Assembly (NCBI GenBank): GCA_020848015.1 | Contig: JADLBA010000098.1 | Location: forward strand, 1 to 13,859 | Origin: Crocinitomicaceae bacterium | Lineage (GTDB): Bacteria > Bacteroidota > Bacteroidia > Flavobacteriales_D > Sanyastnellaceae | Length of the DNA stretch: 13,859 bases | Direction: 5' to 3' | Part shown: piece after piece, positions 6,284 to 13,859 of the stretch | How positions within the stretch are numbered: position 1 is the first letter of the stretch | How the letters are laid out: each line of letters begins with the position of its first letter | The notes under the pieces: model-generated | What the model was told of the DNA's origin: nothing | The model's input: only the letters and a program-made list of their open reading frames with translations | Database searches by the model: none | Program-made: the position numbers and the translations under genes

Positions 6284-7999
6284 TCATGCCTCGCCGAGCC
6301 ACTGTTGCACATCATTCAACTGTAGCGCAGGCATCTCTAATTTATTCTTCTTCCTGTAACCATTGAGTGTTTGGTGAATAGAAGTGGGCTTGGCCTCTTT
6401 CAGTTTTTCTACCGTAGGAAAGCCTGCTTTGATGAGTATCTCTGCCCATTGCTCCGGAATTCCAAGCGCGATGAATACCTTAGGATCAGGTTCTGACTGC
6501 CATTTTTCAGGCCGCATCTGAGGGAAGAATAACACCTCCTGAATACTTTCATTGTTGGTCAGCAACATCACGAGCCGGTCTATGCCAATGCCCATTCCGG
6601 AAGTCGGTGGCATACCATATTCGAGCGCACGAAGAAAGTCGTGATCAATAAACATTGCCTCATCATCGCCGCGCTCCTGAAGCTGCAATTGTTCCTCAAA
6701 GCGCGCTCTTTGTTCGATTGGATCGTTCAGTTCACTGTAGGCGTTGGCCACTTCTTTACCATTGATCATCAACTCGAATCGCTCAGTAAGATCAGGGTTG
6801 CTGCGGTGACGTTTGCATAGCGGCGACATTTCCACCGGATAGTCTGTAATAAAAGTAGGCTGGATGAAATTTCCTTCACATCTCGCGCCGAAAATTTCAT
6901 CTATCAGCTTTCCTTTCCCCATCATATTATTTACCTCTATGCCGATGCTTTTACAGAAAGCAGCTAGCTCCTCCTCGCTTTTTCCGGTAATGTCGAAGCC
7001 GGCATATTCTTTAATTGCATCCGTCATACTGAGGCGACGGAACGGGCGTTGAAAATTCAATGTCTTTTCTCCGAATTTTACTTGGGTGCTACCAAGCACC
7101 TCGCGACAAACGTGCTCCAGCATCTTTTCAGTAAAATCCATCATCCACTGGTAATCTTTGTAGGCAACATAAATCTCCAGCACGGTAAATTCGGGATTGT
7201 GTGTACGATCCATTCCCTCATTGCGGAAGTTGCGGCTGAATTCATACACTCCATCAAAACCGCCAACGATCAGTCTTTTCAGGTATAGCTCGTTTGCAAT
7301 ACGGAGATACATCGGAACATCCAGCGCATTATGATGTGTTATAAAAGGTCTTGCTGTTGCACCGCCTGGGATAGGCTGCAACACCGGAGTATCTACTTCG
7401 AGGTATCCGGCTGCGTTAAAAAAATGACGCATAGCATTGACGATCCCTGTGCGTAAGATGAACGTTTCTTTTACTTTTTCATTCACCACCAGATCAACAT
7501 ATCTCATCCTGTAACGTCCTTCAGGATCAGTAAAAGCATCATAAATATTTCCTTCTTTATCCGTTTTTACAACAGGAAGAGGCTTCAGTGATTTTGCCAG
7601 TATCTTCAGCGATGTTACATTCACCGAAATCTCTCCCATACGGGTAGTAAAAAGTTTTCCGCTTACTCCCACAAAATCGCCGTAGTGCAGTAAGTGTTTT
7701 ACAACATCGTTGTAAAAACTTTTGTCTTCACCGGGGCAGAGTTGATCTACATTCAGATAAATCTGTACTTTCCCGGAAGAGTCGTGAAGATCGGCGAAAG
7801 TGGCTTTGCCCATTACACGGGTATTCATCATGCGCCCCGCAAGCACCACCTCTTTTCCCTCTTCGTATTTTTCCTGTACCTCTTTAGCGTAGTGAGTGAC
7901 GGGAAAAAGGGCAGCGGGAAAAGGGTCAATCCCGGATTGCCGCATTTTATCAAGTGCCTGACGGCGAATGATCTCTTCTTCAGAAAGCGATAAGTTCAT
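6284..7999 (-). CDS. lysS: Lysyl-tRNA synthetase (class II)
   Basis: A 571-residue cytosolic enzyme that charges tRNA-Lys with lysine using ATP. The start at 7999 (MNLSLSEEEIIRRQ) is chosen over the longer frame from 8062, whose first 21 residues are unlike the family and would contain the likely promoter. An N-terminal OB-fold anticodon-binding domain spans about 45-140 (VVLAGRMMNTRVMGKATFADL). The class II core has motif 2, FRNEGMDRTHNPEFT, at about 258-272, and motif 3, GMGIGIDRLVMLL, from about 468. After motif 3, QEVLFFPQMRPE is where many bacterial LysRS end. Here about 60 further residues follow, with a helix-hairpin-helix-like stretch (LIKAGFPTVEKLKEA); I believe such an extension occurs in Bacteroidota LysRS. 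It lies between rnhB and the OmpA lipoprotein and appears to have its own promoter. Confidence 0.97.
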   Translation of the reverse strand: MNLSLSEEEIIRRQALDKMRQSGIDPFPAALFPVTHYAKEVQEKYEEGKEVVLAGRMMNTRVMGKATFADLHDSSGKVQIYLNVDQLCPGEDKSFYNDVVKHLLHYGDFVGVSGKLFTTRMGEISVNVTSLKILAKSLKPLPVVKTDKEGNIYDAFTDPEGRYRMRYVDLVVNEKVKETFILRTGIVNAMRHFFNAAGYLEVDTPVLQPIPGGATARPFITHHNALDVPMYLRIANELYLKRLIVGGFDGVYEFSRNFRNEGMDRTHNPEFTVLEIYVAYKDYQWMMDFTEKMLEHVCREVLGSTQVKFGEKTLNFQRPFRRLSMTDAIKEYAGFDITGKSEEELAAFCKSIGIEVNNMMGKGKLIDEIFGARCEGNFIQPTFITDYPVEMSPLCKRHRSNPDLTERFELMINGKEVANAYSELNDPIEQRARFEEQLQLQERGDDEAMFIDHDFLRALEYGMPPTSGMGIGIDRLVMLLTNNESIQEVLFFPQMRPEKWQSEPDPKVFIALGIPEQWAEILIKAGFPTVEKLKEAKPTSIHQTLNGYRKKNKLEMPALQLNDVQQWLGEA

Positions 8000-8018
8000 G
8001 ATGGAAAAAAATGAACGG

Positions 8019-8026
8019 CAAATGTA
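8019..8026 (-). promoter_or_regulatory. Probable -7 promoter element for lysS
   Basis: On the minus strand this reads TACATTTG, an exact match to TAnnTTTG, 19 nt before the lysS ATG at 7999. The -33 partner is weak: TTTC at 8056-8053 is 26 nt away. The element supports the shorter lysS start. Confidence 0.4.
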
Positions 8027-8249
8027 ATAGTCTGTGAAGGAATTTTTTTGCGGAAACTTCATCTCGGATGTTCCCGGCGTACAAATAGAATTTCCATTGT
8101 GTAATTCAGGTTTGTGTATAGTGTAAGAAAAGGTCTGCCGTCCGGTGGAATCGAATTTGGATGAGGTAAGTTTTACCCCATCGAAAAAATACGTTTCTCG
8201 AAAAATAACTAAAAAGGCAGCATTACTTACAATAGCAAATGAGTAAATC

Positions 8250-8852
8250 TTACTTTATATTTTTTTCATCCCTAAGCAGAGCAAAAGTCATCCTGTGATG
8301 TTCACAAACTCCCTGCTGTCTGATCGCATCGCGATGGGCATTTGTCGGATAGCCTTTGTTTTTCTTCCAGTTGTACGACGGAAACTCATCGTGCAATCTC
8401 ATCATCCACTCATCGCGATGTGTCTTGGCAAGTATCGAAGCCGCAGCAATACTCCTGTATATACTATCTCCCTTAATAATGCAATGATGCGGGATGTCTC
8501 TATAAGGTTTGAACCGGTTTCCGTCAATGAGTAATTCATCCGGCCTGATTTTCAACTGATCCAGTGCCCTGTGCATCCCCAGAATGGAAGCGTGAAGAAT
8601 ATTGATCGCCTCAATTTCACGCGGGCCGGTAAACGATACTGCCCAAGATAATGCATACTGCTCAATAATAGGGCGAAGTTTTTCGCGTTGTGCTTCGCTC
8701 AGTTGCTTCGAATCATTCAGCAAAGGATGATCAAAATCCGCAGGTAAGATCACAGCAGCAGCGACCACGGGTCCCGCAAGGCAACCTCTTCCGGCCTCAT
8801 CGCAGCCCGCTTCGCAAACACCCCGTGTATGAAACGGTTTAAGCCTAGGCAT
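8250..8852 (-). CDS. rnhB: Ribonuclease HII
   Basis: A 200-residue endonuclease that cuts the RNA strand of RNA-DNA hybrids and removes misincorporated ribonucleotides. The family signature CDEAGRGCLAGPVVAAAV begins at residue 17, with metal ligands Asp18 and Glu19. LLIDGN supplies Asp110 and AKTHRDE supplies Asp147, while KGD at 127-129, SIAAASILAK and NKGYPT are also conserved. Size is normal for the family. Its ATG overlaps the end of the upstream glycosyltransferase by 8 nt (ATGCCTAG), so the two are translationally coupled. The 250 nt between its stop and lysS contains no good terminator, only a 5-bp hairpin agtaa-atc-ttact near 8241. Confidence 0.96.
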   Translation of the reverse strand: MPRLKPFHTRGVCEAGCDEAGRGCLAGPVVAAAVILPADFDHPLLNDSKQLSEAQREKLRPIIEQYALSWAVSFTGPREIEAINILHASILGMHRALDQLKIRPDELLIDGNRFKPYRDIPHHCIIKGDSIYRSIAAASILAKTHRDEWMMRLHDEFPSYNWKKNKGYPTNAHRDAIRQQGVCEHHRMTFALLRDEKNIK

Positions 8853-9975
8853 GGTCTATTGTTTTCTGAATACTATTCCAGAGATCGTTTGCTGCTCGAT
8901 CCCAACTGTACAGTTTTGCGCGTTCAAGTCCTTTTTCTATGAGCGAATGCCTCAATATGGGGTCGCTCGCTATCGCTTCGAGTGCAGAGGCAATAGAAGA
9001 AACTGCAAATGGATCGCAGAGAAGAGCCGCATCTCCGGCAATTTCAGGCAATGCACTGACATTAGAAGTAATAACCGGAACACCACTTTGAAAACCCTCT
9101 ACCACTGGAATGCCGAAGCCCTCGAAATAAGAGGGATAAACTAATGCGAGCGCTGCACCGGTGAGCAGACTCAACTCTTTAGGTTGTAGCCTGCCGGTGA
9201 AGTGCACATCCGAAGGAAACTTCATTTCATCCATAGCATATTTCACCTCTTCATTGATCCAAAATGGTTCGCCCACGACAACAAGCTGGATACCGCTCCC
9301 TGTTTTTTGTTTGAACGCATCGAACGCCGGCAATAATCGCTGAAGGTTTTTCCTCGGATGAATTGCTCCGACGAAAAGGAAATAATCAATACCACCAGTA
9401 TATTTTTCCAGGGTAGATTTTTTTTCCTCGCTGTTCAATACCCTGAACAATTCGCCTGCACCATTGTAAACAATATCTATTTTTTCTTCAGGAACACGAT
9501 AATGATTTGCAATATCCTTCCTGCTGAATTCACTCACCGTTGCCAGCCGCGTACTCTGCTCTGCATATTTGGGTGACCTCTTTTTAAGGTAACGGGCATA
9601 AACCCGTGGAACATCTTCAGGGTAGTGCTCAAAATTTATATCGTGAATCACGGTCAACTGTGGTGTTGTTGTCTTCAGTGATGCATGGCAATCGGGAGAA
9701 ATAAAAACAACGGGTTGTATTTTCCTGAGCATTGCCGGAACCGAGTAGTCATACCACAGCGTAAAAAGCAGCGGATGCCTTACCGGCGGAGGAATGGTGT
9801 GCGGCACTACATTGTCAGAGAAAATAAATTCTTTTGAAAAAGGTCTGTCAAACAAAAAATGGAATTCATGCTCCGGGTGGTTCTTTACAATACGGCTCAA
9901 GGTCTCGCAGGTGAACCAACCGATTCCCTCCAGTTTTCCCCTAAGCAGAAGCCGTGTATTGACAGCAATTTTCAT
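8845..9975 (-). CDS. Glycosyltransferase, GT4 (glycogen synthase-like GT-B) family
   Basis: A 376-residue protein with a two-domain GT-B fold and no membrane segment. It probably transfers a sugar from a nucleotide-sugar donor to an envelope glycan or exopolysaccharide acceptor; the substrate cannot be read from sequence. The N-terminal domain starts MKIAVNTRLL with a GIGWFT acceptor-loop segment (17-22) and has a VIHDINFEHYP stretch from 109. The C-terminal domain has FVGAIHPRKNL (201-211) with Arg208/Lys209 for donor phosphates, VHFTGRL, and the E-x7-E motif EGFGIPVVE (285-293), followed by GVPVITSNVSALPE. It has no clear promoter of its own and begins 30 nt beyond the rpmH terminator, so it may depend on read-through from rpmH. 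It overlaps rnhB by 8 nt. Confidence 0.92.
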   Translation of the reverse strand: MKIAVNTRLLLRGKLEGIGWFTCETLSRIVKNHPEHEFHFLFDRPFSKEFIFSDNVVPHTIPPPVRHPLLFTLWYDYSVPAMLRKIQPVVFISPDCHASLKTTTPQLTVIHDINFEHYPEDVPRVYARYLKKRSPKYAEQSTRLATVSEFSRKDIANHYRVPEEKIDIVYNGAGELFRVLNSEEKKSTLEKYTGGIDYFLFVGAIHPRKNLQRLLPAFDAFKQKTGSGIQLVVVGEPFWINEEVKYAMDEMKFPSDVHFTGRLQPKELSLLTGAALALVYPSYFEGFGIPVVEGFQSGVPVITSNVSALPEIAGDAALLCDPFAVSSIASALEAIASDPILRHSLIEKGLERAKLYSWDRAANDLWNSIQKTIDHA

Positions 9976-10004
9976 CTGGATACGGACACAAGAGAAAAAT
10001 AAAA

Positions 10005-10024
10005 CGCCACGGTTCGACGTGGCG
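10005..10024 (-). terminator. Rho-independent terminator of rpmH
   Basis: A 7-bp GC-rich stem, cgccacg (10005-10011) with cgtggcg (10018-10024), encloses a 6-nt loop. On the minus strand it is followed directly by TTTTATTTTT. It lies 26 nt past the rpmH stop and before the glycosyltransferase start. Confidence 0.8.
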
Positions 10025-10050
10025 CTATAAAAATTATTTTCTACCGTAGA

Positions 10051-10221
10051 TTACAAGCGCTCAATGCCTTTATGGCGGCGTTCATCGGAAACGGACAATT
10101 TCTTGCGGCCTTTGCGGCGGCGCGAAGAAAGTACAAGACGACCCTTAGCGGTTGACATGCGTTTGCGAAAACCGTGTTTATTGCGGCGCTTGGTATTAGA
10201 GGGCTGGTAAGTACGTTTCAT
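10051..10221 (-). CDS. rpmH: 50S ribosomal protein L34
   Basis: A 56-residue, very basic protein of the large ribosomal subunit. It begins MKRTYQPSNTKRRNKHGFRK, the near-invariant L34 opening (usually MKRT.QPS..KR...HGFR.RM), followed by RMSTAKGRLVLSSRRRKGRKKL. The C-terminus, SVSDERRHKGIERL, extends a little beyond the 44-46 residues typical of Proteobacteria. In many bacteria rpmH is followed by rnpA; here a terminator and a glycosyltransferase follow instead. It has a consensus promoter 53 nt upstream and its own terminator, as expected for a strongly expressed single ribosomal gene. Confidence 0.97.
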   Translation of the reverse strand: MKRTYQPSNTKRRNKHGFRKRMSTAKGRLVLSSRRRKGRKKLSVSDERRHKGIERL

Positions 10222-10273
10222 AACTATCTGTGTTTGAGATGAGTTCCTGCTATCTTTTCAAAAAACAGGGTGG

Positions 10274-10304
10274 CAAATATACTCTTTTTTCCCAACCAGG
10301 CAAA
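10274..10304 (-). promoter_or_regulatory. rpmH promoter, consensus Bacteroidota type
   Basis: On the minus strand TTTG (10304-10301), a 19-nt spacer and TATATTTG (10281-10274) match the Bacteroidota housekeeping consensus without mismatch. Transcription would start near 10267, giving a leader of about 45 nt. This is the clearest taxonomic and regulatory signal in the window. Confidence 0.75.
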
Positions 10305-10367
10305 TGTTATAAGTCCGATTTTATTTTCGCATCCTGTATTGTGCCGTTGTTGCGGACTGACTTCCCC

Positions 10368-10865
10368 TCAAAAGCCTAATAAGCTCCGGTCTATTTTTTC
10401 AGAAAACCCCACCTCTACCTTTCTTGAAACAAAGAGTACTTTTCCCGTTACATATCCCCTTCCTTCCACGCTGAATTCGCTTTTAAACATCAATGCCAGC
10501 GCATTCCCCAATAATGCATCTAGACTGCTATAAGTAGTATGAATCCTCATCGGCTGAACTGACACACTTTTTTTTGGAACGGTCAATGGCTCCATCAATG
10601 TTACTTTACCCACAGGGCTGCCTTCAAGAAAAAGAACTACATCCGAGTCAGTCAGCTCGACCTTGTATCCATTGGGATTGCTGATTTCGAGAAAAACATC
10701 CATATCAATGCCATCACGCTTCATTCCTGTAAATTTCACCTCCTTGACTTTGTTCACCTCTACGTCCTTATACATTTTACAGGAAGAAAATAGGGTGGAA
10801 AAGACAACAGTGAGCAGCAATAATGGCGCAGTTTGCCGGTGAAGTAGTTGCTTTTTAAGGTTCAT
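10368..10865 (-). CDS. LEA type 2 family lipoprotein
   Basis: A 165-residue exported lipoprotein. A basic start and hydrophobic segment (PLLLLTVVFSTLFSSC, about 14-29) end in a lipobox with Cys29. The rest is one beta-rich domain resembling LEA14/WHy proteins: a strand with MDVFLEISNPNGYKVEL (about 55-71; the NPN motif is characteristic), then SDVVLFLEGSPVGKV, a Pro/Ser stretch with PLTVPKKSVSVQPM, and a final strand GYVTGKVLFVSRKVEV. The function of bacterial members is poorly known. The start codon directly abuts the stop of the upstream M20 peptidase (TAAATG, no gap), so the two are co-transcribed and probably translationally coupled. A 6-bp inverted repeat downstream (10312-10317 with 10353-10358) is a poor terminator candidate. 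Confidence 0.85.
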   Translation of the reverse strand: MNLKKQLLHRQTAPLLLLTVVFSTLFSSCKMYKDVEVNKVKEVKFTGMKRDGIDMDVFLEISNPNGYKVELTDSDVVLFLEGSPVGKVTLMEPLTVPKKSVSVQPMRIHTTYSSLDALLGNALALMFKSEFSVEGRGYVTGKVLFVSRKVEVGFSEKIDRSLLGF

Positions 10866-12245
10866 TTATTCTGCAAAATTCCGGAAGAACAGCGGAATCG
10901 TCTTAATTCCCTGGTAGTAATTAAATATTCCGTAATGTTCATTAGGCGAATGCAGCGCATCAGAATCTAAGCCAAACCCCATCAATACAGTTTTGACCTT
11001 TAGTTCTTTTTCAAAAAGAGCAACGATCGGAATGCTTCCTCCTCCCCGTGTAGGGACAGGTGTTTTTCCATAAGTTTCTTTCATTGCATTACTGGCAGCG
11101 CGATAGGCTTTTGAATCGGTGGGTGTAACTACCGGCTCCCCTCCATGATGAGGGCGCACCTCCACCTTCACTCCTTTGGGAGCAATGCTTTTGAAATACC
11201 TTGTAAAGAGTTCGGTAGTTTTATCCGACTCCTGGTTGGGAACTAAACGCATCGAAATTTTTGCGAATGCTTTTGAGGGGAGCACAGTCTTAGAGCCTTC
11301 TCCGGTATAACCTCCCCAGATACCGTTGCAATCGAGTGTTGGGCGTATTCCTGTTCTTTCAATGGTAGTAAAATCTTTTTCTCCCATTATTTCATCAATA
11401 CCGAGATCTTTTTTATAGGCAGCGAGATCAAAAGGTGCCTTATTCAACTCCGAGCGCTCTACATCGCTCAGTACCTGCACATCATCATAAAATCCGGGGA
11501 TGGTAATATGTCCCCGTTCATCGTGCAGACTCGCGATCATTTTTGCAAGTATATTGATCGGATTCGCAACGGCACCCCCGTAAACACCCGAATGAAGATC
11601 GCGATTGGCTCCCGTTACTTCTACCTCCACGTAACTCAGACCCCGCAGGCCACAGTCAATGCTCGGCTGATCATTAGCAATAATGGAGGTGTCTGAGATA
11701 AGTATCACATCACAGGCGAGCTTTTCCCTGTTGGCAATAACGAAAGCGCCTAAATTGGCACTCCCCACTTCCTCCTCTCCTTCAATCATCATCTTTACAT
11801 TACACGGAAGAGTGTTGGTGCGAAGCATCGTTTCGAGTGCCTTAATATGCATATAAAACTGACCCTTGTCGTCGCACGATCCCCGTGCAAAAATGGCTCC
11901 TTCGGGGTGTATTTCCGTTTTCCGGATCACCGGCTCAAAAGCCGGACTGGTCCACAGTTCTAATGGTTCCGCAGGTTGAACATCGTAGTGCCCGTAAACC
12001 AGTACTGTTGGCTTCGACGGATCAATGATCTTTTCTCCATATACAATTGGATATCCGTCAGTAGGGCATATTTCCACATTATCTGCCCCCGCATCGCGCA
12101 GGCTTTTTGCTGTGGCTTCTGCCATACGCTGCATATCTTTCGCATGAACCGGATTTGCACTCACACTCGGAATGCGTAATAGTTCGAGCAGTTCATCGAG
12201 AAAGCGCTGCTTATTGGCTTCAATGTATTGGTTGATTGCTGTCAT
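10866..12245 (-). CDS. M20 family metallodipeptidase
   Basis: A 459-residue zinc peptidase of the M20 family (ArgE/DapE/CPG2/carnosinase-like group), likely a cytosolic dipeptidase. The start at 12245 (MTAINQYIEANKQRF) is preferred to the frame opening at 12260, whose five extra residues are not family-like. Metal and catalytic sites are present: GHYDVQP (His86, Asp88), ARGSCDDKG with the bridging Asp at about 125, MIEGEEEVGS with the catalytic Glu near 157-158, ISD at about 185, and HSPNEH near the C-terminus. The dimerisation lid has DLHSGVYGGAVANP (from about 217). No signal peptide is present. Just upstream, TTTG (12284-12281), 23 nt and TACTTTCG (12257-12250) form a one-mismatch promoter that would give an almost leaderless transcript. 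The lipoprotein gene follows without a gap. Confidence 0.94.
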   Translation of the reverse strand: MTAINQYIEANKQRFLDELLELLRIPSVSANPVHAKDMQRMAEATAKSLRDAGADNVEICPTDGYPIVYGEKIIDPSKPTVLVYGHYDVQPAEPLELWTSPAFEPVIRKTEIHPEGAIFARGSCDDKGQFYMHIKALETMLRTNTLPCNVKMMIEGEEEVGSANLGAFVIANREKLACDVILISDTSIIANDQPSIDCGLRGLSYVEVEVTGANRDLHSGVYGGAVANPINILAKMIASLHDERGHITIPGFYDDVQVLSDVERSELNKAPFDLAAYKKDLGIDEIMGEKDFTTIERTGIRPTLDCNGIWGGYTGEGSKTVLPSKAFAKISMRLVPNQESDKTTELFTRYFKSIAPKGVKVEVRPHHGGEPVVTPTDSKAYRAASNAMKETYGKTPVPTRGGGSIPIVALFEKELKVKTVLMGFGLDSDALHSPNEHYGIFNYYQGIKTIPLFFRNFAE

Positions 12246-12284
12246 GGTGCGAAAGTACAATGTTCAGCGATTCTTTCTTTCAAA

Positions 12285-12733
12285 AGTCTGGTGCCTAGCT
12301 CCTCTTCCTTATCGAAACCCGTTTCATGCAGCACGCAGGATAGGAAAATTTGTTCAACTGTCTCCGCCTGATGTTATTTTTAGAAAACCCGGCAGGCTTA
12401 AAACACAGAACAAAATCAGAAATATTCAAGGAGGGTTTTAACCCAACAAATACACAGATGTTCTGATCGGCAACCCCGATTGTGATAATGCTTTTTTTTC
12501 GTATTTGTTAAAACCTTTCCAAAGAACTGCCGTATGAGTGGCATCGTTGTGTGCTAACCAATTCAACGAACTTAAAACTATTGATCTAATAATGATAATC
12601 CACCCAAGGGTTTTCAACGATGCACAAATGTTGAATGACGGCTGTTCGCAGACCAGATATCGCCCTGCTTATTAATTGAAAAAAATATTATCTGAAAGAT
12701 TATTCTATACCCTATAAACAAATCAAAACTATA
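12285..12733. other. Long intergenic region without a recognisable gene
   Basis: This stretch separates the divergent M20 peptidase and surface-protein genes. I see no convincing coding frame, tRNA or CRISPR structure. A small hairpin, atcgg (12466-12470) with ccgat (12476-12480), is followed a little later by a run of eight T (12492-12499). It is terminator-like but not next to a gene end. No TAnnTTTG element for the plus-strand gene was found, so its promoter is unidentified. Confidence 0.5.
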
Positions 12734-13859
12734 ATGCTCCACCAATTACTGAACTGTAATAAAGCAACAGCGCTGGTTACACGCTCAACAGGTAAAAATT
12801 CTGCAACACCGCACAAAACGAGGAAAAAGTATCGCAAAAATTCGGGTGCCGGAAATCTGTCAGGGCGATCGAAGGTCTTTGCATTGCCGTTGTTGATGCT
12901 GGTGTTACTTTCATCCACCTCCATCGCTGTCTTAGGTCAGGCGGTTTCTTCTTCCTGGACGCTGACCTCCAATGGCAATGCCTCAGTCAGTGGAAATATT
13001 ACCGCAACCACTATTGCCAAAGGTTCCGATGTGGGCAATCTCACCTACGGTGCCCAGGGTACTGTGGCCAAGGATTGGAACAGCAACGAAATAAATGCAG
13101 AGGACTACTATATGTTCTCTGTATCCCCTGCTGCCGGATACGCCTTGTCCATCAACTCTATCTCATTTTCAAGAAGGGTGAGCGGTTCCACCATGAGTGG
13201 TGCTGTTTACTATTCAACAGATAACTTTGCTACATACACACAGTTGGGGACGGATTTCAATGTTACTACTACTCATACTGCCTGGTCAAACACCCCTTCG
13301 ATCAGTGTGCCGGCAGGAGGAACATTGTCCATAGCCATTCTTGGGTGGAGTGCAAGTAATAGCAACAGGAACTACCATATCAAATCTATGGTTATATCGG
13401 GAAATGCCCTGGCACAAGTTCCGAATGCACCTGTTCTTTCAAGCGCTACTTCCTCATCAATGAATGTAGCTATCGGTGCTGATAACAATGCCTCAGCCAT
13501 TGAGTATGTGATAAAAGAATCCGGCGGTCAATTTGTACAGGCTGATGGATCGCTTGGCGCATCTGAGATATGGAAAACAGCGGCTGCATGGGGAACAAAA
13601 ACCATCTCCGGATTGACTTCATCAACCGGCTATTCATTCAGTTCAAAAGCGCGAAGTTCAGCGGGTTTTGAAACTGACTACGGGGCTTCCGCCAGCTTGA
13701 GTACACTTCCTCCCGACTTGAGCGCTGGGGATATTGTCATTATTGCTTTTGGCCCAACCACGACAGATAAATTCGCATTTGTCTTACTAAAAGACATCGC
13801 TGCGGGAACTGTGATTAATTTCACCGATAACGGATTCGCCAGTGCAACCACTGGAAGAA
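12734..13859 (+). CDS. Exported multidomain surface protein, C-terminus off window
   Basis: The frame is open from an ATG at 12734 to the window edge (375 codons), so only the N-terminal part is seen. About 47 basic residues precede a hydrophobic segment, VFALPLLMLVLLSSTSIAV, and a likely signal-peptidase site near LGQA; no other ATG lies before that segment. The mature part begins with a Ser/Thr/Gly-rich beta domain (about 73-225; SSWTLTSNGNASVSG, YYSTDNFATY). Next is a fibronectin-III-like module (about 227-325; VPNAPVLSSATSSS to SGLTSSTGYSF). A further module then starts with AGDIVIIAFGP, FVLLKDIAAGTVINFTDNG, a motif I associate with large Bacteroidota secreted proteins. Sorting by type IX secretion is plausible, but the C-terminal signal would be outside the window. 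No enzyme domain is visible. Its promoter was not identified. Confidence 0.75.
   Translation, partial: MLHQLLNCNKATALVTRSTGKNSATPHKTRKKYRKNSGAGNLSGRSKVFALPLLMLVLLSSTSIAVLGQAVSSSWTLTSNGNASVSGNITATTIAKGSDVGNLTYGAQGTVAKDWNSNEINAEDYYMFSVSPAAGYALSINSISFSRRVSGSTMSGAVYYSTDNFATYTQLGTDFNVTTTHTAWSNTPSISVPAGGTLSIAILGWSASNSNRNYHIKSMVISGNALAQVPNAPVLSSATSSSMNVAIGADNNASAIEYVIKESGGQFVQADGSLGASEIWKTAAAWGTKTISGLTSSTGYSFSSKARSSAGFETDYGASASLSTLPPDLSAGDIVIIAFGPTTTDKFAFVLLKDIAAGTVINFTDNGFASATTGR

Noticed and set aside
6175..6315. Upstream extension of the OmpA-lipoprotein frame
   Set aside because: It would add 47 non-family residues before a clean lipoprotein signal peptide and would overlap the end of lysS.
8000..8062. 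Upstream extension of lysS by 21 codons
   Set aside because: The extra residues do not look like LysRS, and a TAnnTTTG promoter element lies inside this stretch.
8130..8165. tRNA-like fragment ggtggaatcgaa upstream of lysS
   Set aside because: It only superficially resembles a T-arm; no acceptor stem, anticodon arm or matching arms can be folded around it.
12172..12441. Plus-strand 89-codon frame at the M20 peptidase start
   Set aside because: Its first part is antisense to the peptidase, with a serine run opposite leucine/glutamate codons, and no family resemblance follows.
1..13859. CRISPR array, toxin-antitoxin pair, integrase or att sites
   Set aside because: No regularly spaced repeats, paired small genes, recombinase motifs or tRNA-linked direct repeats were seen on either strand.

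Overview
The window looks like a chromosomal segment of a member of the Bacteroidota, probably near the Chitinophagales/Sphingobacteriales. Several things point there. Promoters fit the Bacteroidota pattern (TTTG, a 19-23 nt spacer, then TAnnTTTG), with an exact match upstream of rpmH. There is a DUF2480 protein, a lysyl-tRNA synthetase with a C-terminal extension, lipoproteins with Bacteroidota-style lipoboxes, and a fibronectin-type surface protein. Start codons generally lack strong Shine-Dalgarno sequences. No genome comparison could be run, so the placement is inference.

Left part (1-1257): an AT-rich accessory patch. It holds the first 219 codons of a minus-strand protein with a PD-(D/E)XK-type core, probably a restriction endonuclease. 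In front of it are two tandem 31-32 bp repeats, each carrying an 11-bp palindrome, one of which overlaps the likely promoter. Next is the decayed 3' end of an IS4-family transposase, recognisable by a Y(2)R(3)E(6)K signature but broken by stop codons.

Middle plus-strand block (1258-5110): a full-length PurQ homologue whose catalytic cysteine is serine and whose other active-site loops are also altered; an intact dxs (isoprenoid precursor synthesis); a DUF2480 gene; and a short DUF1554-like C-terminal fragment that looks 5'-truncated. A hairpin at 5134-5160 separates this block from the next, convergent one.

Minus-strand block (5182-12245): an OmpA-domain lipoprotein with a coiled coil, lysS, rnhB overlapping a GT4-type glycosyltransferase, rpmH with its own promoter and terminator, and a LEA-type-2 lipoprotein directly abutting an M20 dipeptidase. 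These are mostly housekeeping and cell-envelope genes.

Right end (12246-13859): about 490 nt without a gene, then the first 375 codons of a large exported surface protein with a very long basic N-terminus, a fibronectin-III-like module and a further beta-rich repeat module cut by the window edge.

The strongest unusual signal is the apparently glutaminase-dead PurQ, which lies directly beside the IS remnant. The paired palindromes in front of the nuclease gene are second.
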